The notes below the pieces were generated by a model that saw only the letters and a program-made list of their open reading frames with translations, was not told where the DNA came from and did no database searches. This document shows, in pieces, positions 1 through 11,486 of a stretch of DNA of 64,000 bases. Made by a program: the position numbers and the translations under genes. Numbering within the stretch: position 1 is the stretch's first letter; each line of letters opens with the position of its first letter. Source of the DNA: Colias croceus (Eukaryota > Arthropoda > Insecta > Lepidoptera > Pieridae); NCBI RefSeq assembly GCF_905220415.1, contig NC_059541.1:6770501-6834500 (forward strand), given 5' to 3'.

Positions 1-130
1 GACGGTATATCCCCGTTATGGATTTTATCTAGTTAGCCTTTCCCCTGTAGGTACTTAATATACTCAAATTTCTAGGCTAATTGCAGGGCTCTGATTAGAA
101 TTTAAAGGCGAACAAAGTTTAGTTATTTCA

Positions 131-164
131 TGTCGTACTAACACAGATGTCGTACTAACACAGA
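131..164. repeat. 17-bp exact tandem duplication at the 3' end of the PPP1R36-like CDS
   Basis: Two exact copies of TGTCGTACTAACACAGA lie at 131-147 and 148-164. Read on the minus strand, the second unit encountered supplies the TAG stop at 140-138. Seventeen is not a multiple of three, so the duplication shifts the frame and sets the present C-terminus. Confidence 0.9.
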
Positions 165-3100
165 AGCTTTCGATTTTCCAATTTCGTTAGATGTGGGCAA
201 CGGCTTTAACATGGTATCGAAAGCTGATCGATGCATCCCAATAATACCAAGAACAATTCCAAGTTCTACAAGACGTTCTTCGGGACCCGCTACAGCCTCC
301 TTCATGTACATAATTCGAGGCGAAATTCTACATAATTAATCACAGTGTTAATAATAGGACTATTAGGAAAGTACATAGCTAATTTCTATATTCAATTGGA
401 GTCCTTCACACAAATGATTATAGGTATCATATTTTAAATCATGTGCTGTTTTTCCAAAATGTTATTAAAACTTCGCCAAACAGAATACCTATAATTTATG
501 TTTAGATATATGTATTTTAAATGGTAATGTATGTTTAGTCGCATTATTTTCACCTATCTAATTCGTACACAAAAAAATACTGGAATATTTTTTCCTTTAT
601 CCTCCTTCACTGTTTCTTCTTTATTCATCCATCAGTTAAACATTAACATTAGCTCCCCTAATCCATCTACCTATACGTCTGATTTCATGATTATAACCTT
701 CATATAATAATCATATTTGTGATCTTACTGGTGGCATTTAATGACGCCAGCTCCCATGAGACGATAGTCGATCTCTCGGTGGCAAAACACTTCATTCATT
801 AGCGGTGATCGGGTATTGAGCTTCTTGTCGTGGCGCAGACATCGTCCTAGTAGAACTGCACGCTCTTCCTTTGTCATCTTATTAATATAGCCAGTATTCA
901 AATTGTGTTCCACCGCGTTGAATATCTCAGACTTAAACAAACGGTTGACCTCCAATTCTAGACCATAAATTATTTCATTAATTTGAACAATAATTCATTT
1001 AAAATTACCGTGATCATATTGTGTATTCAACAAACGAAACCTTTTAAAATTCGCCCGAACCTAATTGTTTCACCTGCCTCTAACTTTATCAAACTTTAAG
1101 GGGTAGATAGGTACCTACCTACACTTCAGAGTTCAGTCGTTTAAGCTATTTTATTCTGCATCAATATGTGAGTACCCACCAACCTATTTGGCAGCTGGCT
1201 CAGCTTATTGTTTTATAATCTAAACAAAGTGTTTTAAGCTTTCAATAAATAAGCAGCATAAACATAGATAACAAACTAACAAAATAGGCACATACCTAAT
1301 ATATTTGACCACACGTGATGATCAAACAAATAAAACGTACTTCTTGATTTATAACAAGACAGTAAGCAAGATAAAGTAATCGATCATTTATATACCTATC
1401 TGATTGAAGGCCTTGCGACCGAGGGCCAACCACACGATTTGAACGCACATACGCAACAAAGTTTCGAAAAGTCGTGCATCTTTGTCTGATAAGGATCGAC
1501 GTTTCTTCTGAGGCCCCATATGATGGAATTTTTTCGTATCTCCGCCACCTTACAAGCAATATCAATACCAGGTATTGTGTAAAATTTGAATTCAAGATAT
1601 TTATTAATATAAGCACTGACTAAATTCAATTCAAAATATAAATAGATAATATGATTATACAATAACAAACAAACCAATCAACATTGTGCTATATTCTTTT
1701 GCCACCAGTAACCTCAAATCAGATAAATTGTCACGAAACTCGCTCTCTAGAACTTCACACTGCGGAGTACGTACTTTTGTTTCTAATTCAATTATTCGAT
1801 TTGCCATTTCGTCTGCAATCTTGAAATAAAAGCAACGTTTAATGGGCTTCTAAGACGATTGTACACGATTCAAGTAAAATACCTACGTTGAGATTTTTAC
1901 TTTAGACAACTCGGTGAGCTCGTCTTTTAAGCTTTCATTAAATGATTTTTTTAGATCTTACAATATATAGTGTTGTCACTAGTCTCCTTGTTACCTCTTA
2001 TGTACAGAATTTTATATTTTACTCGCCTGTAAATAATACTGACAACACAGAACAAGCGCTCTAATGAAACGTTCCGTTGTAGGCAGGTGCAACATATTTA
2101 TTAGCATGGGGCTTAGAATATTTACTGGAGCAGTAAATAATGCAATATCTTTAACGTCCTGTACAGAAAAAAAATATCAATAAATTAAGCTACAACAAAA
2201 ATAGTTTCGTATTAACTACAAATGAAGAAATTAATCTATCAAGGAACCTAGTTTGTTTACTAAGAAAGTTTAATTTATTAAGAATGTTAAATGAAACTTT
2301 GTAGAGACTAGAGGTAACTCACCTGGACCGTAATAATGTCCGGCTGCCCTGGTTTAAGTTTTCTCTGGTAACGCCTTCTAAATCGAATCTAATAGAGATA
2401 AGTGGGTGCTGATATTAATATCCCACCAAAAACATAAATGTAAAAATTGGAGCCGAGTTCAATCGATGACTTAATTTGCCAAAAAAAGAAATGAGATCTA
2501 AATGTGTGCCAAGTTCTGCAGACAGTCCAGAAATTTATTTACAAAGATGTATTAAGTTCTTAGGTTGACTGAAAACTCAATTGTTTTATTTTCCCTTAGA
2601 GAACAATGTTTATTCCAAAATATAACTTTTTTAATTTGAATAATATAATTATTTTCACAAAGCAAACAACTAATGACCTATTGAACCCCATAATTTGATG
2701 AGGCTAGTTTTTAGAACCTCACAAAATATAAACAGTATGTAAAACTAGCCTCATCAAATTATGGGGTTCAATAGGTCATTAGTTGTTTGCTTTGTGAAAA
2801 TAATTATATTATTCAAATTAAAAAAGTTATATTTTGGAATAAACATTGTTCTCTAAGGGAAAATAAAACAATTGAGTTTTCAGTCAACCTAAGAACTTAA
2901 TACATCTTTGTAAATAAATTTCTGGACTGTCTGCAGAACTTGGCACACATTTAGATCTCATTTCTTTTTTTGGCAAATTAAGTCATCGATTGAACTCGGC
3001 TCCAATTTTTACATTTATGTTTTTGGTGGGATATCATTACTTTTTGTACAGAAAATTACTCTGCAAATTTGATTTACTTTATAAATATAATACTTTTTAT

Positions 3101-5365
3101 ATACGATTTTTTTTTCTTGCGGTTTCTCTGTATGGTTTGTTTAGTATTATTTTCTATATTTTCTTGTATGTTATGAATGTCAGCGCACATTGCCCCGTCA
3201 TTATCTGCAATTTTTTAAACTCGTTTTCTGTTTAAAAGATTACATGATTTTCTAAACATCCAGCGTGAATTTGTACACACACTATTCTTCTTCTTCTTCT
3301 TTTTTTCAAATGGCAATTCCCGATCCTAGTGAGGACGGATTCTGCCAATGTCAGGTTTTGAACGGATGGTCAGTTTAAGTTAATGCTCATGTTAAGCGTG
3401 CTCTCACACACTATTACCAAGATGCAAAGATCGTTGTAGAAGAATCGTCGCCTTACTCCATGACGTTACGGTATTGCCATGACGCGATCTTGAAATTTTA
3501 CTCTAAACGCGCCTAAAGATGTTTCACTCATATTAATATTACGCAAATTAAATCATTTCGACCTTCGACGAAGCCTTCTTCCATTACACCATTTATGGTA
3601 ATTATTTTTGCATGCTTGTATTGGCTAAACATGTTTGTGCTTTATTAATATAATTGTATCACCATTGAATACCATGTTTAAAGCAAAATAAAGATTTTAT
3701 TTATTTATTTACACTGAAATTAAAACTAAACTAAACACTCATAAATAAAGAATAAATAAATGTGAATATGTAAAATTATATATTATTTTTAACTGTATGA
3801 GCAATAAAGGCAATATTTTTATTACAATTTTCTTTTATTTTACGTTTAATAACAGTTTTGAATAAAGAAATCATGCAATCGAAGTAATCGGCCCTAGCGA
3901 TACTAGCGCGAGTGAGTGTGATGTCAGAGGCGCTTCGAATCTACAGATGTTTCGTCCTAAAATACCTATGTAAACTTCAATAATCTATATCTCAGTCATT
4001 TATTGATGGATTTCAAAATTTTTTTCGGCCACTGATTAGTTTTGATCTATTTTTTAAGACTAGTAAGGTGAATATACTATTTTCTTTTTTTTTAAACTTT
4101 TCCATTTTTCCATACAAACAAAATTTATGTCATTGAAAAAAAAATTAAATACAAATAAATTCAGTATTTTCTGATTTTTTCCTTTGTACACTCACTATTA
4201 CCTAGTTGATTACAAAATTTGAACTTTCTAGGTCATCTGGAAGTGGGTTAGGTTTTGTATATGTCTATAAGTCAGTCAGTCTTAAAAATTGCGATTTTTG
4301 GATATTAATATCTACGAAACTGTTTAATCTGTATTTATGAAATTTAAGGTTCTTGTTTATCTTGAGGTCCTCTTGATATGTACCAAATTTGGTTTATATA
4401 ACTTAAATAGTTTTCGAGTTATAAGGGGGTGAAAAGTGGCTTGAAATGGTTCGTGTAAATATACACACGGCTGCTGCTCGCCAGTTCTCTTCGCTTGAAC
4501 TCGGCTTGACACGCTGCCGCGTGTCTAGATTAAGGACTTAAAAAAAAATCATGTATGGAACGACCGACTCATACCAATAGTATTTAGTTATACACCCACA
4601 GAACATATAAAGAGAGGTGTTCTGTCATTCTGTGTATATGCTACAGTCAAAACCCTGAACCAGTCAATATCCTTATCGACGGTTATTAAGGTTATTGACT
4701 AAGGGCGTCGGTTAATATCCTTATTGACTGATTTTATCTGATAAAATCAGTTAAAAAGGATATTGACCGGCCTATATTATATTGACTGAATGTCTGCTCT
4801 TTAAATCAGTTAAAATCAGTCAATAAGGATATTAACCGACGCCCTTAGTCAATAACCTTAATAACCGTCGATAAGGATATTGACTGGTTCAGGGTTTTGA
4901 CTGTAACATATTCACCTCTACATTTGTTACATAACTGGTTTAAAGTAATAATCATAAAATCAATAATAATATCTAGCAACCTAAGGTAATTTAGCTATAA
5001 ATTGTTTACATTTACAGCATATTATACCTGTTCAATTAAGTCTACATCGTCTCTGAATTCGACGGTACCTGTCGGCGCTTTAATGGGTATATGTATTGCT
5101 TCAACTGGCTTTGGCGGGAGATCGCTGAAATAGTTTAATATTGTTGAAATTCGATAACAAGTAAACGATTTCAAGTTTAAAGATCAAGCTTTGCTGAGCG
5201 ATGCGAATCAAACAACTTTGATAAAACTTTTTAAAGCATATTCAATTGTTTGGTATCAAATATATTATACCTTACAAAAACTAAGGCCTCTGTAGCTTCA
5301 TCCCACACCCAATGACCATCTTCATATAATCCGCCGAAACCTCCTTCATCTTCATCATCAGCCAT
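138..5365 (-). CDS. PPP1R36: PPP1R36-like protein (protein phosphatase 1 regulatory subunit 36 family), 8 exons
   Basis: Exons in transcription order: 5365-5271, 5124-5028, 2388-2323, 2158-2027, 1819-1675, 1548-1396, 957-729, 327-138. Phases join without a break to give 368 aa. The N-terminus is acidic with a W-rich stretch (GHWVWDEATEALVF). The middle carries DLRLLVAKEYSTMLIGGG, then a helical stretch ending LLRMCVQIVWLALGRKAF, then LEVNRLFKSEIFN and NTRSPLMNEVF. This order of blocks resembles PPP1R36, a PP1-binding protein linked to testis and cilia in other animals; the assignment is from memory. A loose RVxF-like PP1 docking site (GTVEF) lies in exon 2. Two oddities: intron 4 appears to use a GC donor (CAG|GCGAGT), and a 17-bp tandem duplication sits at the stop codon. 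Intron 2 is 2.6 kb and packed with repeats, so a small exon could be missed there. The 3' UTR runs off the left edge. Confidence 0.6.
2418..3034. repeat. Perfect inverted repeat, 294-bp arms with 29-bp spacer
   Basis: The left arm 2418-2711 and right arm 2741-3034 are reverse complements with no mismatch that I could find by eye. The spacer is 2712-2740. The palindrome lies in intron 2 of the PPP1R36-like gene and begins about 30 bp upstream of exon 3. No coding capacity, no terminal motif of a known transposon and no clear target duplication were recognised. It could be a very young foldback element, a palindromic duplication or an assembly artefact. Confidence 0.9.
3277..3712 (+). mobile_element. 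Retroposon-like interspersed repeat with TTTA-type tail
   Basis: The sequence starts near a CTT-rich run (TTCTTCTTCTTC) and ends in AAATAAAGATTTTATTTATT followed by more ATTT units. The same AAATAAAGATTTTATT tail recurs at about 27053. This suggests a short retroposon or the 3' end of a LINE. No internal Pol III boxes or coding region were recognised. The following stretch, 3713-4640, is AT-rich with low-complexity T and A runs and no gene. Confidence 0.35.
4644..4903. mobile_element. pogo/mariner-type MITE with long TIRs (TA target duplication)
   Basis: A 260-bp element flanked by TA on both sides (4642-4643 and 4904-4905). Its termini are long inverted repeats beginning CAGTCAAAACCCTGAACC and covering most of the element. 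It has no coding capacity. The first 11 bases match those of the pogo-type element at 36271, so the two probably share a transposase source. Confidence 0.8.
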
Positions 5366-7508
5366 TACCTAATCTCTTTCTTTGAAAGCACGAAGAGAAT
5401 ATGGTGATGTATTTATTGTGACAACTAGTCTAAGATACGCTTCTTATTCCCCCGTTTATAGGAAAAAGCAAAAGACTTGCAAAAGGCTTAAAAATAAACT
5501 TCAATACGTTTACGGCTTGTTTATGGCTGTTTACGTTAGGTATATTCCTGTATATTCATTTAAATACGATTATGACTTTAGTGACATACCTACAGATGAC
5601 TTGAAAACATTCCAATAGTTACAAAGGCAAGAAATAAATTTACTTTGTTTATAGTAGTTAGGTTTCCAATTTTCATTTTAATTCAAAAATCCATCTATAA
5701 AAATGTTTTACGACAAATCTTTAGGTTAGGTATTTAATAAAAAAATATACCTATTCACCTAAGTTAAAAACACTAGTTATATAATACCACTGTTATACAC
5801 ATATTTTAATGCGGTTTTTGCTATGTGTAATACTAGGTAATACTGTAAAAAAAATAAAAACGTCAAAATTCAAAGTCAGATAAATCATAAAATAAAAACT
5901 ATTCATAAAATCATTTAACACGAAGCCTTTATCGCCTCAATACATCAAGGAACAATCGTATTAAGCAGCCTAACCTAAAGCCACCCTAGTCCTATAACCT
6001 ATCTCCTATTAAAAATATAAATAAGCAACGTAGACTTAAGTATATTTACTTAAAAATATCTCCAACTTATCATAACTAGCAAATTTATGATTCCATTCAT
6101 TTTATTCCTTCCGCACAAAGTTCAAACAAACTCCTATTTTCTTAAAAATATCGTAATGCAATTCATAGCTAGCAATAACTTGTGATTCGAATTTTCATCG
6201 CCATGTTTGTAACTTTGGCAAAATTTACGGCGTCACAGTAAGTTGCGACGACACTGCATATAAATTTATGTTAATATATCCGTACAGCCTTCGTACAGCT
6301 AACTCGAAACCGTTAAAATCCTAAAGAATATATACAAAGCACTAACTTTTTCTTATTTCTTACCTACTGATAACCTTTTTACCTGGTTTTCTAAAGTCAC
6401 ATCCGCAACAAAGTGTTTTGATAGAGCGGCGGGAGCGCTTAGAATTAAATCCCTAATACTTATAAGGCAGTGATTTGTGTAGATGAAACAGAACATTAAC
6501 TGAAATAGGATTATGCCGCAAAGGGACAAGTGTGTCAGGTGTGTTAATTCATTGAATTCGAATACACAGTCGATTGCACATAAGGCTACGAAAGGCGCCG
6601 AAGCGCTTTGATCATGTTCGTTCTGCCATGCCATTAAATAGCTCTTTACTTAGCGCATCGTTCTGGCAAATTTTCTTTAGGTACTTAGGCAATTCATAAA
6701 TTCAATATTGGGACCATGAAAATCATGTTATTATTAAGTTACGTACTTATATGCGAACGGAGAACACTTCTACATCTGCGCAATTGTATGGCTCTATGCA
6801 TCTAGGTATCTCATGTATGTGTGAGTAAATCATTAACTACATATATAATTAAATGCGCTTATGAAAAATATTTGTGCGATTTTTTGAGTAGGTATTTCAT
6901 TTTTTTTGTGCGAGTATTGATGATGTTTTCAGTTATGTCCCATATCTCTAAAGCTCTACTTTTGTTTACCCGATACTGTTAACTTCGCTATCTGCGATAG
7001 AGACGAAAATATATATTAATATTATAAAATTGAGAGAAATTGTCTCTTTATCGTCATACCTCTTATTCATCTATATAATTAGTTATGTATATATTTTAAT
7101 AAAAAATAAGTTCAGCCATTCATGAGCAGCTATTCTTACGTTAGGCATACCTAACCTAAGCTCATGAGCGGCTGAACGGATTGAAATAGTTTGTTTTGTT
7201 GGGTATTTTGTCTTCTGGAATAGGTTGGAGTAGCTTATGTTAGAGCGAGAAACTTGCCAGGTGTTTTGCCATTAAACAATCACCACCGCCATAAAACATC
7301 CACAGAAGCTAAGACTGCAAATGCGTTGCCGTGTTTTAAGAGGGATATGGAATAGAAGACCGGACCGGGGCTTTTTTAAATAAAACATATAAAAACAGTA
7401 TTTCTAAAATGATTTAATTATTTCACTTATATAAACTAATCGTTTAAACATAACAATTCAAATACTTACATAAAGACATTTTTTAGAATTGGGTAGAAGC
7501 AGTTACGA
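5366..7508. other. Intergenic stretch between the PPP1R36-like gene and the ALG8 3' end
   Basis: The upstream side of the PPP1R36-like gene and the downstream side of ALG8 meet here. The open frames at 5382-5618 and 6353-6634 have no recognisable domains and A/T-driven composition, so I do not call them. An ATTAAA poly(A) signal for ALG8 on the minus strand is plausible near 7412. Apart from the small hairpin at 7110-7177 nothing else is recognised. Confidence 0.5.
7110..7177. repeat. Short hairpin repeat, 18-bp arms
   Basis: GTTCAGCCATTCATGAGC at 7110-7127 pairs with GCTCATGAGCGGCTGAAC at 7160-7177 (16 of 18 positions). It is probably a fragment of a foldback or MITE family. Confidence 0.5.
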
Positions 7509-10502
7509 CTATTTCGTTTTCTGGTGATACTCTAATGTTCTTGGAGTAAGTAATGTAGAAACTCTACTAAGATTAAAGGTTAGAAAATAATAATAATATG
7601 ATAACCAAAAATAAAATACACCAATAGAACAATACACTGAGGTCATCAACAATGGAAGAAATGGTAAAGTCTTATTAAAACCTAAAAATGAATGTAATAT
7701 ATTTTCATAAATATACAATAAAATTAATCCAAACAAGTAGAATATTTCCATCCAATTCAACATAGGAGGAATTAAAAATGCACGCTTTTTGTTCTTTTTA
7801 CATTTTGGATCTTCATATAAACTCGGAATGTTAACAAAACCCATAGCACAATGAGTTAATAAGAGAAATAATTTTATTGATGCTAGATTTTTGGGATACA
7901 GCAGAGGGAAAAGTGAATAATGTCCAACTGTTGATAACAGCAAATAATATTTTCCGTCATCTTCACCCAAAACGGAAAGGAAACTGAAAATATACATAAA
8001 TAAAAAACAATTAATGGCATTAATTATTTGCGAACTCACATACTTTTTATACTAATTGTAATATGCATTGCAAAATAATACCATTAATTTTGTACTGACA
8101 AATGTTTCATAATTGTTTAAAAATATTATAACTAGTTATAATATTGTTTGTTGATTACAATACATATAATTTTGTGAAAACTTATTACAGGAATTTCCAA
8201 TACCTACGGCTATTCGTCAAGTCCAAGTTATCCAAGTCAATTTTATAATTTGTGTATCTGTTAATACTTACGAAAATAAACATGATTTTATTTTATTTTA
8301 TAAAAAATTATAAACAATCGAGTTTTGATCTGCATTATCATTACATCCATATTTTCACATGGCATAATGATAATGATACATACAAATATAGGTATGTGTA
8401 AATACATAATATGTATTACCTATATAAAAGTAATATGTACATATACATGTAAGTATGTACCTACATAATATTATGTGGATATCTCATCATTAAGTACATT
8501 ATTATCCACTTATGTAATGTGACTAATGATATTGAGGACAAAATAAAAAATAAACAGTATCAAGATCGTTCAGTCCATTTTCCCTAGGGTTGCACACTCA
8601 AAATTTTGATTTCTCTAATTGCCATCAGATTCTGGTTTACCTATACCTATTTTTTATTTCAAAATTAAACTTACCTCAATGGAATTAAAATCATCAGAAT
8701 TGCTTTCTCGTGAACATGCCATCCAAACATAAATGAGCATGTGGCACATATAACAACACACCTAAAATATATAAAGTATTATGTATAAGCAGGCAAAATG
8801 TTATGCAATTTCATAAGTATCAATACCTTTTAAAATTAAATATTCTTTCAAAAGGACATTGATATCCATGATTCATAATATTATTATGCTTAATCTCACC
8901 GTTATGTAATAATTTCATTCGAACAGTTCTTTAGTAGATTAATAGTTAAAAATAATGCACTATTTTTACCTTATAAAGCTCATGCTTCTATATCTTCTGT
9001 CAGCTCCAAGATGCCACAATTTAATAAGTGCTGGTAACATTGACAGAATTGTCAAAACAAATGTAATATTTGGTCTTATAGATGGCAATACTGAATGGTC
9101 AAACTCCTGTACAAGTCCACCAGTCATTGATGCAACATTGTTGGATGTTGGTAAACCAAACCTTTTATCTGCAAGAGTATACACACTTTTCACAAGCTGA
9201 AAACTTGTAAATAAGGCTATGAAGATATTTTAGAATAATCTTTTTCAAATTTTTATAAAATAGAAAATTCACTCTGATGTTTCTGATACAAATGAAAAGG
9301 AAAATATTAGGAATTTATATTATGTATTTATATTCAAACCTAATAAATGATTAAATAAATTCAAACTCACATAAAACATGAAGGACTTTATCTCCGAAAT
9401 TGTATAAAGCCCAAAAGTTTGGAGCCCAATAGGCATGGCAAAGTCCTCTTTTGAATGGAAACAACCTTGAAAATAACTATAGAGTAAATTAATAAAAAAT
9501 AATTTGATACAGTTCAAATAAGAACAAAGTAGAACTATAATAATATACCTGTGGTAGTTGATGTATGAAAGGTCCAAAAGATAAAGCAAATACTGAAATA
9601 ACAATAAATGCCAGTTTGCTCAAATTAACAAATGAAAACGAATACCATGGCGTGTGGACTCCATCATTGGAAGAAACTGTAAAACAGTACGACCTCAATA
9701 GAAAAACAACATACACTGGCGCAATGTATATAAAAATATGCTTAAAATTTATTAAAATTGCAAACCATAATGCCGCTTGGATAAAATTTCCCTGAAAAAA
9801 TAAATAAAATATGACATTCAATACAATAGCAAGCATAATTACTTTATCAAAATAGCTAGTTATACTTACTTTTATCATGTGTGCTATAGAGAAAAGCAAA
9901 AATCCATATAAAAATCCGTTATATTGAAAGTGAATATGATCAACCATTAATAAACCAGGATTAGATACCAGCAGTATAAAAACAAGAAGTTTCCCATTGT
10001 CCAATAAGTCTGAACACCTGTAAGTTTATTTAAACTGTAATATGAATACTTATTATGTTCAAATTAATGATGGAGTGCATATGAGATATACAAACTTTTT
10101 TACACTATAAACGTAAATAAAATCCAGTGCAATCACTGAAAATCGCTGAAACATCACTGTTACATCAGAAGCATAATTAAGGTTCTCAACTTTGACCATT
10201 TCTGGATCAAGCTGTTTAGCTATTAATGATAAACCATACTCCATCCAAGCAAAAAAAGGAGGATAGTCTAGTGTCCATTCTGAAGTAGACTCAAAATACC
10301 ATTGATCAATAGATTTGTTATGGGTAATAGCCAACCAGTTTCTATGAACTTCAAAATCTGTTGAACGGCTAGAAAACAAAGAATTTATAATTTATACAGT
10401 TTTTCAAAATCATTATTTGATATTTATTAAAGTAAAAGCTTACTAGAGCGGCATGAACAAAAATTTAACCGCGGTTACAATCACAGTAACTTGTGTTATC
10501 AT
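7509..10502 (-). CDS. ALG8: ALG8, dolichyl-P-Glc:Glc1Man9GlcNAc2-PP-dolichol alpha-1,3-glucosyltransferase
   Basis: ALG8 adds the second glucose to the lipid-linked oligosaccharide in the ER membrane, just before OST transfers the glycan to protein. Exons: 10502-10444, 10368-10096, 10017-9870, 9791-9549, 9476-9371, 9216-8970, 8761-8675, 7983-7509. All phases join, giving 545 aa (human about 526). Exon 2 has the family block STDFEVHRNWLAITH followed by EWTLDYPPFFAWMEY, which separates ALG8 from ALG6. Later landmarks are LFSRLFPFKRGLCHAYWAPN in exon 5, ASMTGGLVQEF in exon 6, SFMFGWHVHEKAI in exon 7 and GHYSLFPLLY plus NWMEIFYL in exon 8. Many hydrophobic segments fit a multi-pass ER GT-C enzyme. 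The start is the only ATG in frame with the exon-1 donor (TA|GTAAGC). The exon 6 acceptor (CATAG at 9217) was chosen because the nearer AGs break the frame. The catalytic and structural blocks I know of are present. Confidence 0.96.
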
Positions 10503-10784
10503 TTTTAATAATCACTACGTTCTCAATTGTATATTAAAAACGGGGTAATACAAAATTGTTAATAAAACATTCATTCGTTTCCATTAAAATAATAAATTTT
10601 ATTGTTCACAAAAGTAAATACACAACCCGCACCCGGCACCATGTTTTCAGTTTTTTTGACATTGACATTACGATTTGGCAATTTGGTCTTGAAGCTTGAC
10701 AGTTGCAGTAATGACATTTAGATTTTTCTCTATGCCAGTCACCGATTTGCAAACCCAGTGTTAAACGCTTAGAGTATATATACC

Positions 10785-11258
10785 GTGTTTTCCAATTACA
10801 GCACTAGAGCGCATTATGCGGCATAATGCTTAGCGTTGAATGTTCCAATTGCAGCAATGCTTCGCACAATTGAGCACTCTTAAAAGTAATGCGCGTGAAT
10901 TGATGCGTGCGATGCGATTTATCGTAAGTAATTAATAATTGTTGGAAAATATTTAAAGCTTTCGTTTCTTTCGAAATAATCAAAGTTAATTCAAATTGTG
11001 TTAAAAAAAATCAATATAAGTATGGATGAAGGTAAATCCAAATTACTTAAAATAACCGTAAATAGTTTTCAACCAATTATTATGTATACCACTTTATTTA
11101 CACATTAATGAGGTTATTGCTAACTCTATGAATATTTTTTTTTTTTCAACACTGAACTTAGCGCAACCTGCTGGTGCGTTTCACGTTCCAATTAAGCATC
11201 AGCATAATTCGGCATTGTGCGCCACTGAGTCGCATTATGCTCTGTAATTGGAAAACAG
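10785..11258. mobile_element. TIR element (MITE), unassigned family
   Basis: The ends are inverted copies: GTGTTTTCCAATTACAG near 10785 and CTGTAATTGGAAAACAG near 11258. GC-richer subterminal words such as GCGCATTATGC and GCATAATGC occur on both sides. No coding capacity is seen. The target duplication is not clear (ATA or TATA possible), so the superfamily is open. Confidence 0.6.
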
Positions 11259-11406
11259 CCATACTATCTATAGAGTGCGAACAACCAAGTGGGAACAGTA
11301 GGCACAGGTGGGAACAACACGACGCTCCCGCCGCGAGCGCTCGCAGTCGTGGTTGAGTGCTCACGAAGTGCGTTGCTCTGGATTTTTTTTATATTTACGA
11401 ATAAAC

Positions 11407-11486
11407 ATGGTGAAATGTGCAGTTCTATCTTGCAAAAACGATACTAGAAAATACACAAAATTGAAATCCACTATCACATTTCATCA
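11407..11486 (+). CDS. Orphan first exon of a THAP-type zinc-finger protein
   Basis: The ATG at 11407 opens MVKCAVLSCKNDTRKYTK and runs to ITFH, ending in phase 2 at a strong donor (CA|GTAAGT at 11487). M-V-x-C-x4-C at the N-terminus and F-H just before an expected F-P are the start of the C2CH THAP DNA-binding domain, and THAP first exons often stop here. The remaining Cys, His and W residues should be in a second exon, which I could not find before TMEM60. This could be the 5' end of a gene with a long intron, a relic, or part of a P-element-like transposon. CpG-rich sequence surrounds it (11290-11345 and 11535-11600, with an E-box CACGTG near 11596), which fits a promoter. Confidence 0.5.

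Noticed and set aside
131..164. CRISPR-like or short tandem array
   Set aside because: Only two adjacent copies without spacers, in a eukaryotic gene; a simple tandem duplication.
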